From Pomphorhynchus laevis (Eukaryota > Acanthocephala > Palaeacanthocephala > Echinorhynchida > Pomphorhynchidae): 64,000 bases of DNA. The DNA lies in assembly GCA_012934845.2 (NCBI GenBank), contig WNNJ02000857.1:1-64000 (forward strand), written 5' to 3'. Below are positions 53,530-63,516 of this stretch, piece by piece. The translations under genes were made by a program, and so were the position numbers. The first letter of the stretch is position 1. The number at the start of each line of letters is the position of its first letter. A model generated the notes under the pieces. That model searched no databases, had not been told where the DNA came from, and worked only from the letters and a program-made list of their open reading frames with translations.

Positions 53530-54500
53530 GCGGTATTTTCTCAGATGCAATTGTAACTTAAAGTGTGCGAAAGAAACACAGTATGCAGCTTTTATTTACT
53601 TGTTGACATGTGTGTTTTTAAGTCTAATTACTTGAAAATGAAATTTACAAATTCAACCTCATCGTAAAGAACACCCATACAAATGAAATTTCTTACAACT
53701 TAAATTTTTTCTCACCTTAAAAATTGAGGCCAACTGCCGGCTTGTACATTCAGTTGACTTTCACTTACTTTTAAACAGAGATGATAAAAAGTGCAACAGC
53801 AAAAGCATAGTCAAGCCTACACAAAACTTTGAAATATTCGCGTGACAATTTAGATTTGACGCTGGAGGTGTACGTGATTGATGAGTCTGATAAAAGTAGC
53901 GACTTGCAACAACAATCATGTGTGATTGCAGCACTATCGCATATGAAAGCGCAATGAAGGATTGCATGATTTTCTGTCGTTTGCTTTTTCCTCAAAAATC
54001 GGATATCTGTTGTATTACACGGCTATCACATAAACTTGTTGTATTAAGATGTAATTTAAAACAATAGCAACGTTTGAAATGCCAATTGTTTAGTCAGGCG
54101 CTTTACAATGCTTCCTTATGATAACAAACATGCGTCCGTATTTCATTCGCATATTTAAATTACCACCTAACAGATTTAATGTTAAGTGGATCGGGCCTAT
54201 ACTTCCCGGGACTTTACTCTGAAATTGTATGGGTCAATGACATTATTTTTTAAGTTTGTCTTAATTTGCACAGTTAATTTGCATTAGCGAATGAGGGTCA
54301 TAGATTGATGTACTTTGGGGTTGTAAGTAACCCATTAATTTAGTTGTGCCTATGCGGTAAACTACCAACAGATGAAATGCAATCAGCAGTAAGACAATTT
54401 GTGTGAAAGTTACACACTTGGTCACAGAAGTGAAAGTTGCACAGAAGGCATTCATATAAACCGATTTATACTAGGATTTCTCCTTTAGTTTTCTATTTAT
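53530..54500 (+). other. Upstream flank of the main PFK exon set, higher complexity
   Basis: Less A/T-biased than most intergenic parts, especially 54110-54460. No open frame of interest and no known repeat. It may hold regulatory sequence. Confidence 0.35.
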
Positions 54501-54509
54501 GTCAATTTC

Positions 54510-54600
54510 AGATTCCCTTTAGGAAAGAGAATCCTTTTTAATTCCCTTTAGGAAATAGTTTTAATCATTTTAAGTCTCTTTAGGAATGAGTTTTCGCGTT
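54510..54600 (+). repeat. Three spaced copies of CTTTAGGAAWGAG
   Basis: CCCTTTAGGAAAGAG, CCCTTTAGGAAATAG and CTCTTTAGGAATGAG occur at about 54516, 54544 and 54578, spaced 28-34 bp, some 480-540 bp upstream of the PFK TATA box. They may be repeated protein-binding sites or a decayed tandem repeat. Confidence 0.5.
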
Positions 54601-54799
54601 GTCGTTTTTATAGAAAAAGATTTTACCTTTTATTATCAAATTTTAATCCAATATTTTGATCCACGTGCCACTGAAATATTGGAATAAAATTTGTAATAAA
54701 TAATAGTCTCTTCGCCTTATTTACAATCTAATGACAATTGGAGACAACTATTAACACTAATTACCGTCTTTCAATGTCTTTTGAGTTCATCAAGTTAAT

Positions 54800-54945
54800 C
54801 TGATTTATGTTTTCAAGTTTTGCCCCCAACTCCTCAACCCAAATAGACAATATGGCCAATACATGCCATGTTATCAGGCTTCAGCATATATTTTTCAGCA
54901 CAATATAGAAGTGGGCTGTATTATTCCAGAAATTCGCGGAAATGA
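54800..54945 (-). mobile_element. Old Penelope-like terminal relic
   Basis: GCCCCCAACTCCTCAACCCA AATAGACAATATGGCCAATA CATGC corresponds to the GGCCCCTAACTCCTCTACCC..GGCCAAATACATGC block. A second decayed match (CATGTTATCAGGCTTCAGCA) follows. It is close to the PFK promoter. Confidence 0.5.
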
Positions 54946-55055
54946 TAGGTCTGGTAATACAAACTCGATGGTATCTTAATTGTGAAAATTATCGCTAGTA
55001 GCGATCAATTGTTTCGCTATTGATTGCTGTAAATTCGTAGCTTGTTATCTCTAGC

Positions 55056-55063
55056 TATAAATA
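55056..55063 (+). promoter_or_regulatory. PFK TATA box
   Basis: TATAAATA followed by GG, in a less A/T-biased context, about 165 nt upstream of the exon's ATG. A start site would be expected near 55085-55095. It is the clearest core promoter in the window. Confidence 0.6.
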
Positions 55064-55151
55064 GGAAACGGAAATTGTTCATTATAATTCAAACTTAAAA
55101 ATCAGAGAAACCAAATTTCACGTACTTCTCGTCATCTGCTTTTAAATTAAA

Positions 55152-55196
55152 ATGCCTGCGGGTCATTTTTTTACAACGAAAGAATTCTTCAAATAG
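55152..55196 (+). CDS. Short upstream ORF in the PFK leader
   Basis: ATG then 13 codons (MPAGHFFTTKEFFK) and TAG, ending 30 nt before the main ATG if the leader is unspliced. It may reduce PFK translation. If a leader intron ends at the CAG at 55218-55220, the uORF could be removed by splicing. Confidence 0.35.
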   Translation: MPAGHFFTTKEFFK

Positions 55197-55226
55197 AAAA
55201 AGTACAAAAATACTTTGCAGATTTCG

Positions 55227-55380
55227 ATGACAAGTTCAATCGATAAAAATGATTTTGGTAAAAGGGTTTCCATTGACGGAAACCATTTTGAGTCATCGTA
55301 TTTAGAGAGTCGTCCATCTCAGATTTTTAGGAATTATGACAAGACTCTTGGTGTTTTTACAAGCGGTGGCGATGCCCAGG
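55227..55380 (+). CDS. PFK: PFK exon 1 (main): N-terminus and ATP-binding loop
   Basis: 6-phosphofructokinase phosphorylates fructose-6-phosphate with ATP, the committed step of glycolysis, in the cytosol. This exon starts MTSSIDKNDFGKRVSIDGNH and ends SQIFRNYDKTLGVFTSGGDA-Q, phase 1 (CAG G|GTAAGT). TSGGDAQG is the ATP-binding glycine motif. The ATG at 55227 is the first in the frame after a TTTGCAG at 55214-55220, so the exon could also be an internal one beginning at 55221 with ISMTSS. The extension before the core is about 40 residues, within the range of animal PFKs. The TATA box at 55056 fits a first exon. Confidence 0.88.
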
Positions 55381-55479
55381 GTAAGTGTTTTTTGTGAATC
55401 AATGCGATTATCGCTTTTACTTCACTAAATTAGTTACCAAAACAAGCGTATGTACCAAAAATTAAATTTTTGTGTTTAG

Positions 55480-55553
55480 GGATGAATTCTGCTCTCAGAG
55501 CAATTACCCGAATGGGAATTTATCTCGGATGTAAAGTGTTTTTTATCCATGAA
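55480..55553 (+). CDS. PFK: PFK exon 2
   Basis: Phase 1 to phase 0 (TTTAG | GG ATG AAT .. GAA | GTAAGT). Encodes (G)MNSALRAITRMGIYLGCKV then FFIHE, the conserved helix after the ATP loop. It accepts either upstream exon. The following intron has only 57 nt. Confidence 0.92.
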
Positions 55554-55610
55554 GTAAGTTAATCGACGATAAGTAGTGTTAACTCTGAAATTACGTTTTA
55601 TTGTCCAAAG

Positions 55611-55691
55611 GGTTATGAAGGAATGGTGGAAGGTGGCGATGATATGTTTCAACTTGCAAATTGGTACGATGTTTCAAATACAATAGGAAAG
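55611..55691 (+). CDS. PFK: PFK exon 3
   Basis: 27 codons, phase 0 to 0. Encodes GYEGMVEGGDDMFQLANWYD VSNTIGK, matching the conserved GYQGLVDGG..W..VS segment of PFK. The next exon is 6.2 kb downstream. Confidence 0.92.
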
Positions 55692-56624
55692 GTAAGCTAG
55701 TGGATTACTGTTATTTAAACTCATTTCAATTAATAAATCAAGAGAGCACGATGTTTTCATTTTAATTTACATTCAGCACTTGGTCAGTGTTCAGTGATTT
55801 TATAGTAATGTGATTTGCGTTACTGCTTCTTTCAGAATTTGTACATTGAATTTCATGTAAAAATATTATTTTAATATTATTAAAATAATATTAATAATAA
55901 ACAAACCTTATTGGTTATCTCAACCAATATGCCGCAACGGTGATGGGCCTGCAGTCGAAATCAGAGGCTAAAGTTAAACGTATTTGCTATAATCGTTGGA
56001 CAACAAATTGTACGAACAGAGTGAAAACTAAATTATTATTTAGATGGCACGGATAACCAAATGTGAAGCTACGGATTGTAGTCAACAGTGAAGAAAGTCG
56101 ATATTATCTTCTGTTAATCTTCTAACTCATTTTGTGACATGTAGGATTGCATAATACAATAGCGCTTAAATGCGGTCTTTCTTTCCCAACACAATTCTAA
56201 TAATAACAATCGAAAATTTTTCATGTTTAAAACATCTTAAGATCAATGATGAACCCTAAAAGTAACAACTATTTTCAGTAGAAGTTAATATCAAGTAAAG
56301 TGTCCGTTATACGCAAACATATGGAGAGGCGGGCCATACCTTAGCGCTAGAATATTATTTATTGAATTTTTGAAGAAGTACATAATAATAAATTATTTAT
56401 CAAGGGAAATTATGTAATTCAAAGCATTACGCTGACGACGCCAACTTTGTTGATAGTGTGGCGATCTTAGGATTGTCTGGAATCTGCTTGGAGAGTTTGA
56501 CCCTGGTTATTATGCCAGCTCATAAAATACTAAGTTATTACTTAATAAATAGCTTACATTTAAGCGAGTCAGAAATTTAATATGATGGTATAAGATAATT
56601 AGGAATTTCCCATTCTTATTTCCT

Positions 56625-57605
56625 GCAGGGCCCCAAAAGGTTCAGTCATAGGTTCCCTGATTTTCTCTCTTCAACTTGGCGATCTCTCTTCGTTTATCAA
56701 ACCTTACTCCTTTAACCTCATGCAATACGCCGATGACATCCTTATCTAAGCTCATGCACCCGCACATCGCATACACGATATCGGCATTTCGGCCTCCAAC
56801 TGTCTTTCTTCTATCTACAAACGTCTCTCTAATCTCCACCTCATTCTAGACCCAGATAAGTCCAAAATAATGTAGATCCTCCCTCGTCAACCTAACATAT
56901 ATTCTCCCCCTGTATCTTTTGCCTCATCAATCATCCCAATAGTCCACAATCTCACTTTCTTAGGATTCAATTTCGATGATCACCTTTCCCTTAAACCCTT
57001 CGTCCGTGACAAGGTCCGCTCGTCTAACTTAATTCTTCGTGACATCCGCCGTATCCGCCCTCTTATCGACTTCCGTTCTTGTATGTCTCTTCTTTCATCG
57101 CTTCTTTTCCCTAAAATCGATTACTGCCATAGCCTTTTGCCATTTCTCCAAAATCCATCATCCTACCCCTACAACGAATAATCAACTCCGCCGTTCGAGT
57201 GCTTTTTCGTCTCCGTCGCTTCGACCACACATCAACATATCTTGCTCAACTCTCCTGGCCCACTATCAACATCCGCATCAAATTCCGCCTTCTCGTAACT
57301 TTTCGTCTCATCGCTGTCGGCTCTCCATCGTTAAACCTCCCTTTCTTAGACGACACTCGCTCTTACTTCACGTTTTCAATTGCTTCAACAACTACGGTCT
57401 CCGATCCTTCTTCGTCGCCGCCTCACTCGCCTGGAATCATCAACCTCTCGACCTCCGTCACACTTCCTCTTTTATCGTATTCAAATACCTCATCCGTTCC
57501 TACATTCTCGGCACATGATTTAGACTTTTGTATTTTTTCTTCGTGGTCATGTAAGCGTGCGCCAGCACGCATTTGCCACATGAAAATAAATCTTTGTTTT
57601 AACTG
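56625..57605 (+). pseudogene. CR1/L2-like LINE, RT C-terminal half and 3' end
   Basis: GAPKGSVIGSLIFSLQLGDL and FNLMQYADDILI (RT motifs B and C, intact Asp pair), then LGFNFDDHLSLKPFVRDKVR, RDIRRIRPLIDFRSCMSLLS, LLFPKIDYCHSLL and RVLFRLRRFDHTSTYLAQLS. The order matches the thumb and C-terminal region of CR1/L2/Crack pol. Two or more frame breaks (open stretches 57039-57518 and 57199-57606). The 3' end GCACGCATTTGCCACATGAA AATAAATC is shared with the scrap at 46885-47030. C-rich composition of the plus strand sets it apart from the intron. Confidence 0.78.
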
Positions 57606-58839
57606 AAACAGTCATATATGCGGATACAGCCATTCAATAGACTATTAATATATGACTTTTGCATACAAACCCTATAGCCAATGTTGTCCATGTTAATTCA
57701 CATAATGCATCTCTGACATATTGCATTCATTGAAGTAGAAATTTATTCACTTTTCGCGTACGATATATGCTACACCGAACACATTCGCACATGAAGTAAC
57801 ATTGTAATAAACATCTGTAGTCCCGAATTATCAAACGATATATCTCAGAGGGAATAGTGTAAATTTCTTAGTCACCAATTATGTCCTGAAATTTAGGATC
57901 ATGGATTCTGGGTTCGTCGTATAAGTAGAGTATCATTACTCGAACGTAATCTAAGGCTCTTATTCTTTTCGTGTGCCAGGTGATTAAATATGATCAATAC
58001 AAACGAACACTTTGAAAGTGAAAACCAACTTAGATAGAAAGCGATTAATATCATAATTTCAAGTGTTATTAATGACCGTCAGAAACAAAAGAAACATTTA
58101 TCAATTTTGCACAGAAGCCCTTATTTCAACGAGCAATAAGAGCTTCACTTTGAATTAGTACTTTTCAAATCAAAAACAAAAATTTTGCCTATCACCCGTC
58201 GAGTTCGAAGATTCCCTATCTATTTCTATTTTTCAACCTATAGGTTGAAAACCTATAGGAATTCCATAGAAATTTTTGCGTATGAGGCGCTGAACTACAA
58301 TTGGCACATATGCTTTCATGTAAGTGGGGTGGTTCGCTGATTGCTAGACAATGAAGTACATGACTTCTTAGCATATGATATCCTCAATGGTGTTGAGATT
58401 GAGCTAGGACTTCAAAATGTCGAGATTTGCGTCAATTTAGAAAATAACGCCACTTTTTGAACAGATGAGGTCCGAATTGATGAAGCAAGCAATGGATTAA
58501 TAGGATCACGATTTGAACGAGCGTACTTGTATCGCAGCCTCCACAGTCATAGTCGCATTCGCTACAATATATCACGTAAAAATGCCAAGTAGCATGCCCG
58601 AACAAGTTACGGACCTTGAAATGTCTTTCCAGTAATGTTCTAATTGTTAGTGAAACAATTGCTAGCTTTAAAGTATTTTAGTCAATGGTCGAACTATATG
58701 CGAGATGTTCACAACATACCTATTTCGATGTTGTCTGAAACGTAAAGTTTGGTTAGGTTTATGACGTGCAGCCTAAAAGTGTATCTGTGGATATGAAACA
58801 GTTTAAAAACAATAAAGCGTCGTTACATTTAAACTCTTA

Positions 58840-59185
58840 TGATGAAAAATGTTATGGATGAATTTATATTAAAAATAAATTATAACTTTTAATATTTATA
58901 TTAAAAATTTATATTTATATTGAAATTTTTATGAATAATAAATGATATACTTTGTATTAGAATAAGATATACTAGATAATCAAATTTTATCAGATTAAAT
59001 ACGTCATTAGCATGTATTTGGCTTTGATGTTATGTTGGGTCAAGGAATAGGGGTCAAAACCTGATAACAAGCAGCTCCTCATTATGATCTCTAATCCTTA
59101 TTCGAAAGATATTATTTCTTAATCCATTCATAACAATTGACTTTAATTTAAAATTTCAATTTTTATATTTTAACTTTATTAATAT
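58840..59185 (+). mobile_element. Penelope-like terminal region, plus-oriented, diverged
   Basis: TTTATGAATAATAAATGATA TACTTTGTATTAGAATAAG, AAATACGTCATTAGCATGTATTT, TCAAAACCTGATAACA and CTCTAATCCTTATTCG are all in order. The hairpin AAATACGT/ATGTATTT keeps pairing through a G-T pair. Coding remnants precede it only for about 60 bp. Confidence 0.65.
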
Positions 59186-59599
59186 AAAGTTAATAAAGGA
59201 GGTATTTTTATTAATAAAAATCATCCCCTATAAATAAAGTTAAATTTTAACTATATTAATAGGGGATGTAGAAATCAATTCTGTAGTTTTTTGCTTTAAA
59301 AGGCCAGATATGATTGGAAAAGAAAAAATTATAAAAAAAATGTTTTAAAAAATTATAACAATTGTTTTTATTTATAATAATTTACTTTGTTTACTATTTA
59401 AGTATTAAATTTAATTAAAATTATTAAAAATTAAATAATTATTAAACTTGTTGAACTCGACAAATTATGTTTCTAATTAAATTTCAATTTCAATTTAAAA
59501 TTTTAACTTAATATAAATTATATAAAATCTTATATAACAATTATTTATTATTATTTATTATTTTATTTATCATTTGTGAACAAAAATTTCCTATTTGAT

Positions 59600-59650
59600 T
59601 CTTTTTCTCGATGTTCAAACGCCCTGAACAGTTTAAGAGCACATCGACAA
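59600..59650. repeat. Arm of the 39.5-kb MITE-like family
   Basis: TTCTCGATGTTCAAACGCCC TGAACAGTTTAAGAGCACAT CG matches 39598-39640. No second arm nearby. Confidence 0.55.
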
Positions 59651-59659
59651 ATCAGAAGT

Positions 59660-60185
59660 TTTCATTGATATCAGAATTTTCATACTATTTTAACTTCAAG
59701 TATTAACTTTGCTAATGTCTTCCAGAGCTTTCAATATATTTAATGAGGCCTTTGTCATAATTAAAGCCATTGAAATTTCATAACTTAAATAATTGAATAT
59801 CGAATCAAATTTTAGTTTTAAAATTTTTGAGTAATTAATTTAAGTGGAATGCTTTTAACCACGAACAATCATGGCAAATACTCGATACAAATCTAAACCA
59901 AATAAATATTGTCTATTTGATACATTGCTAGTGGCTAACATGCACTCTTGTTAGATATTATATTATAATATTATATTAGATATTATACCAATGTAACAAT
60001 GAGAGTGGTTCAGATACGCATTGGAACATGATAGCTAGTATACAGCGAGTCAACAAATTCGGAGATTTTTTTAATTTCATTTATAAATGCTACAACCTCA
60101 TGCCACTTAGATAAATAAGTATTGTACTCGTGCATTTAAATACTTTAAGGTGTACAAAAAATTCGTTAAGATTTACATCCAAATT
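59660..60185. other. Intronic, nothing recognised
   Basis: A/T-rich; small ATTATATTATAATATTATATTA palindromic run near 59957-59980. Confidence 0.4.
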
Positions 60186-60189
60186 TAGT

Positions 60190-60545
60190 CATATCATCTT
60201 TTGAGTCTTCAAGTATTGGTCTGCTATAAACTCTCGGATAGATCGTCCGTACTGAACTTGTCCCCCAAGCGGCGATTCCGGAGTGCCTCCAGCTCTTCGG
60301 TTGTGAATCCTGCATTTCCGGTAGACCGAATAATGCAAATTGATGCTGACTTTGCGATTCGAATACTGATTGTCAGTCTGAGTTTTTAAATAATATCAGC
60401 GTACTTCCGTTTGGTTGTTCTTGATTTTCGAGATGCAATCGCTTTTAGTAGTTTATCGCTTTCAACACTTATTCCACCAGAGAAAGATAAAATTAAGGGG
60501 ATGAAGTTTGCTCCTTCAAGATGTACCCTTTCAGCATACTTTGAA
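60190..60545 (-). pseudogene. C-terminal scrap of the endonuclease-type LINE
   Basis: Minus strand reads ANFIPLILSFSGGISVESDK, LLKAIASRKSRTTKRKYADI and LRLTISIRIAKSASICIIRS, parallel to RGSFFLLTFSTSDRAG..RKYNIIVSEIRRSISVALARA of the 23.8-kb element, and continues beyond that copy's stop with EELEALRNRRLGDKFST. One stop in the middle. It shows that the family has a longer C-terminus than seen at 25190. Confidence 0.5.
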
Positions 60546-60630
60546 CGCTTCATGATAAAACTTTAAACGCTTTCATGATACTTTGAACGCTTTCAAAGTA
60601 CGCTTTCAGCATACTTTGAGCGCTAATAAT
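60528..60630. repeat. Short near-tandem repeat (ATACTTTGAACGCTTTCA)
   Basis: Four imperfect copies of about 20-25 bp. It abuts the LINE scrap. Confidence 0.55.
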
Positions 60631-61036
60631 GATGATAATAATATTTGATAAAATATTATCAAATATTATCTAACATTATAAAACGGTTAATTACAAAATT
60701 ACACTCTTTTAAATAAGTAAATAAGTATAAATATATAAGTAATTTGAGGTGTATTTTATTCCAAGTTATTAATCAAAGTAATATTCATTTATTACAGATG
60801 CTTAGTAAATTACCTCTATTGGTCAAACTTTTTTAAAATAAAATTCATATCGTTTAAATGATAATATAATGTTTTTCATAATATTATAAAAAAATAAAAA
60901 ATATTATATTTTTTATAATATAATATTTTAGAATTATTAGTCAATTCATAAAAATTAACTTGTATTTTAAATTTAAATTTTAACTTAATTTAAATAAAAT
61001 CTTTTTAAAAAATATTAAATTATTTATTATTTAACT

Positions 61037-61191
61037 ATTTATAACTATTTGAAGAAAGCTGGCAGAAACCATCGCAAAGTTTATTCAACCGAATATTTCG
61101 AAGCCTAGCTGTCATCATCTTCAGCAATTGTAATTAGCTTGAACAATTATAAATTTTCTTTGCGATTGTTTTTGCCAGCTTTCTTCAAATT
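61037..61191. repeat. MITE-like hairpin of 155 bp
   Basis: TTTGAAGAAAGCTGGCAGAA (61036-) and TTTGCCAGCTTTCTTCAAA (61170-61191 region) are reverse complements over about 31 bp, the arms extending to ATCGCAAAG/CTTTGCGAT. The interior contains GTCATCATCTTCAGC, similar to the hairpin repeat at 3.4 kb. Confidence 0.7.
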
Positions 61192-61254
61192 TAAATGTTA
61201 TCACACCGTTGCATTCCTCATTCAAATTCAATTTATTTATAACTATTTGTCCAT

Positions 61255-61585
61255 ATTTTTGATTAATATGTATGCTGCTATGTTGCGTCGAGGAATTGAA
61301 GTCGAAACCTGATAACATTGCAGTTTCTCCTGATGACATCTAATTATTATTCTAATACAGCATCTGTTATTTATTAGTCAATTCATAAAAATTGACTTTT
61401 ATTTTTTAATTTAAATTTTTTATTTTAACTTGATTTAAATAAAATCTTTTATCAAAATTATTAAATTATTTAATATTAAATTATTAATTTTTTAATTATT
61501 TAAATTTTATTTATCACAATTTTTTATTGATTAATAGCATAAATACATAGACTCAGTAAGCTGATCTGATTTGTTCATCTTGTTT
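61255..61585 (+). mobile_element. Penelope-like terminal region, plus-oriented, 5'-truncated
   Basis: GCTGCTATGTTGCGTCGAGG, AGTCGAAACCTGATAACATT, GTTATTTATTAGTCAATTCA TAAAAATTGAC and outer edge CTCAGTAAGCTGATCTGATT. It begins within the terminal region without the ATACATGC hairpin. Confidence 0.65.
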
Positions 61586-61924
61586 GTGCTTGTTTATCGA
61601 GCACATGATATATTGTTTTTTGTTGGAAATAGCGCAGATCTAAAAAATAGCAATTTTTAACAAGTAATCTGTCGTTTATCCTTGATACAGACAAAAATTT
61701 ACATTTTCATGTCAACTAAATTCACACTTATATAAATAATCATCAATAACGGCATTCATTGTTATAAATAATACAATTCTTGAACATAGAAGTAAATTGG
61801 GCTATGAAGGCTCCTTAGCAGCCTCATAATTTTTAGAATACAATACACATTTACTAAAACTATACGTTTTTTTATTTACCCAGAATAGATTATCTTTTAA
61901 TGGATTTGTACATTTATTACGTAG

Positions 61925-62114
61925 GGAGGGACTATGATTGGATCAGCAAGATGTAAACGATTTCGGGAAAGATCAGGTCGATTAAAAGCTGCAAAAAATC
62001 TAATTGAGCATGAAATCAGTCATTTGGTTTGTATTGGCGGTGACGGTAGTCTTACCGGGGCATTTACATTCAGAGAAGAATGGTCTAGTCTTGTCGACGA
62101 ACTGGCTAAGCTAG
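61925..62114 (+). CDS. PFK: PFK exon 4
   Basis: Phase 0 to phase 1. Encodes [40 protein letters not shown] and [29 protein letters not shown] is the second ATP/Mg2+-binding motif of PFK and GSARC..R.R.GR is the ATP-site segment. Joined to exon 3 it reads [17 protein letters not shown] without a gap in the family alignment. Confidence 0.94.
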
Positions 62115-62767
62115 GTACATAGAATAATCTCCGAATATATTTTAGTGAATCAATTTTAATTGCTTCTCAATTAAATTCATAGATTAAGTTGTTCGAGTTT
62201 TTACTTTGCCTTTAATCTTTAATGTGAACTTATCTCAATATTACGATGATATATTTTTCGATGCAATCAATATAAATGTGGCATGATAAGCAAACATCGT
62301 AATCACGAATTATGATAAGTTATTTCATTTAATAGAAATAACTTAAATGAATCATTAAAAATGATGTTAAATATCTTTTCAATATTTTATTAAAAAATAT
62401 ATAAATTTTAAATTGATACTTTGATATATTTTAAATTTCACTTTGTAAATGGAGAATTTTAATATTTTTATATATTTGCATTGATATAACTTAAAAGATT
62501 ACTGATTTATCAGATACATTAATAAAAATTTATTGATGAATTTATTCATAATAAAAATTATGTTACATCTCTTTTCAATATTTTGTTGAAAAGAGATAAA
62601 TTTATATAGTATACATTTTAAATAGAGATTTGTTTATCGACTTTAATATTTTTATATATTTGCATTGATATAACTATAACTTAAAAAGATTATTGATTTA
62701 TCCGATAAATATGCAAATCAATACATGGTTATACTATTCTAATTCAGAGATTTGATCTGTATTTTAG
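62115..62767 (+). other. PFK intron 4
   Basis: 653 nt, GTACAT..TTTTAG. A/T-rich; two similar stretches (62455-62520 and 62635-62700, ATATTTTTATATATTTGCATTGATATAACT) form a direct repeat about 180 bp apart. Confidence 0.6.
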
Positions 62768-62933
62768 GTGAAATCACTCCCGAACAGGCATCTCGTTTCA
62801 ATTTCCTACACATTGTTGGCTTGGTCGGTTCGATTGATAACGACTTCTGTGGTACAGATATGACAATAGGTGCTGATAGTGCACTTCATCGTATTTTTGA
62901 AGCAGTTGATGCGATTACAACTACGGGATCCAG
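62768..62933 (+). CDS. PFK: PFK exon 5: catalytic segment
   Basis: Phase 1 to phase 2. Encodes (G)[68 protein letters not shown] carries the catalytic Asp (SIDND) and the fructose-6-phosphate contacts. All invariant residues of the family are present. Confidence 0.95.
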
Positions 62934-63362
62934 GTAGGGACTGTTTTCAAATAGTTTCTAGGTCATTTCTTTATTGATAAAATAATATTTTAAATTTAGA
63001 ATTTTGTTACAAATTTTATTCAATTTTCTTTCTATCTTTTGTTCGTATTCAACTGTAAATCAGTAAACAAATATAGATGCAAAATTGTCTTTTTAATAAA
63101 GAATCACTTAATATGTTTTTTTTCATTCAAATCAATCTCTTGTAGGTTATGCAATTTCTCAGCATATTTCCTTACATTTTCAATCAAATACTGCGACAGT
63201 TCAAATTTAGTTGATATTAATTAATATTTAATTTAAAATATTTATGAAACCATTTTCTTATTATAAATTGATTTTAAATTTTGTAAATTAATGCTAACAT
63301 TTTTATCGCAAATTTATGTCATCGTAATATATCATTTTTATCGCAAATTTATGTATTTTCAG
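62934..63362 (+). other. PFK intron 5
   Basis: 429 nt, GTAGGG..TTTCAG, A/T-rich. The phrase TTTTTATCGCAAATTTATGT occurs twice just before the acceptor. Confidence 0.6.
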
Positions 63363-63516
63363 TCACATGCGCTGTTTCGTTCTTGAAGTAATGGGCCGTA
63401 GATGTGGATACCTTGGCCTCATGACTGCAATAGGGTCGGAAGCTGATTGGATTTTCATTCCTGAAATGCCTGCTCGCGATGACTGGAAAGAAAATATGTG
63501 TTCAAAATTAGAAATG
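63363..63516 (+). CDS. PFK: PFK exon 6
   Basis: Enters in phase 2 and ends in phase 0 (ATG|GTAAAT). Encodes (S)[60 protein letters not shown] binds the sugar phosphate, and IFIPE is typical of eukaryotic PFK. The remaining C-terminal half of the enzyme lies beyond the window. Confidence 0.94.

Larger units (their letters stand above)
55692..61924 (+). other. PFK intron 3 (6.2 kb) loaded with repeats
   Basis: Holds a CR1/L2-like LINE piece (56.6-57.6 kb), a Penelope-like end (58.8-59.2 kb), an endonuclease-type LINE scrap (60.2-60.5 kb), a hairpin MITE (61.0-61.2 kb) and a further Penelope-like end (61.3-61.6 kb). The stretch 55695-56620 and the stretch 57610-58260 show no recognisable feature. 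Confidence 0.6.

Noticed and set aside
57039-57518. A 159-codon plus-strand open frame as a host gene
   Set aside because: The neighbouring frames give a CR1/L2-like pol C-terminus in order (LGFNFDDHLSL, DYCHSLL), so this frame is part of, or a shadow of, a broken LINE.
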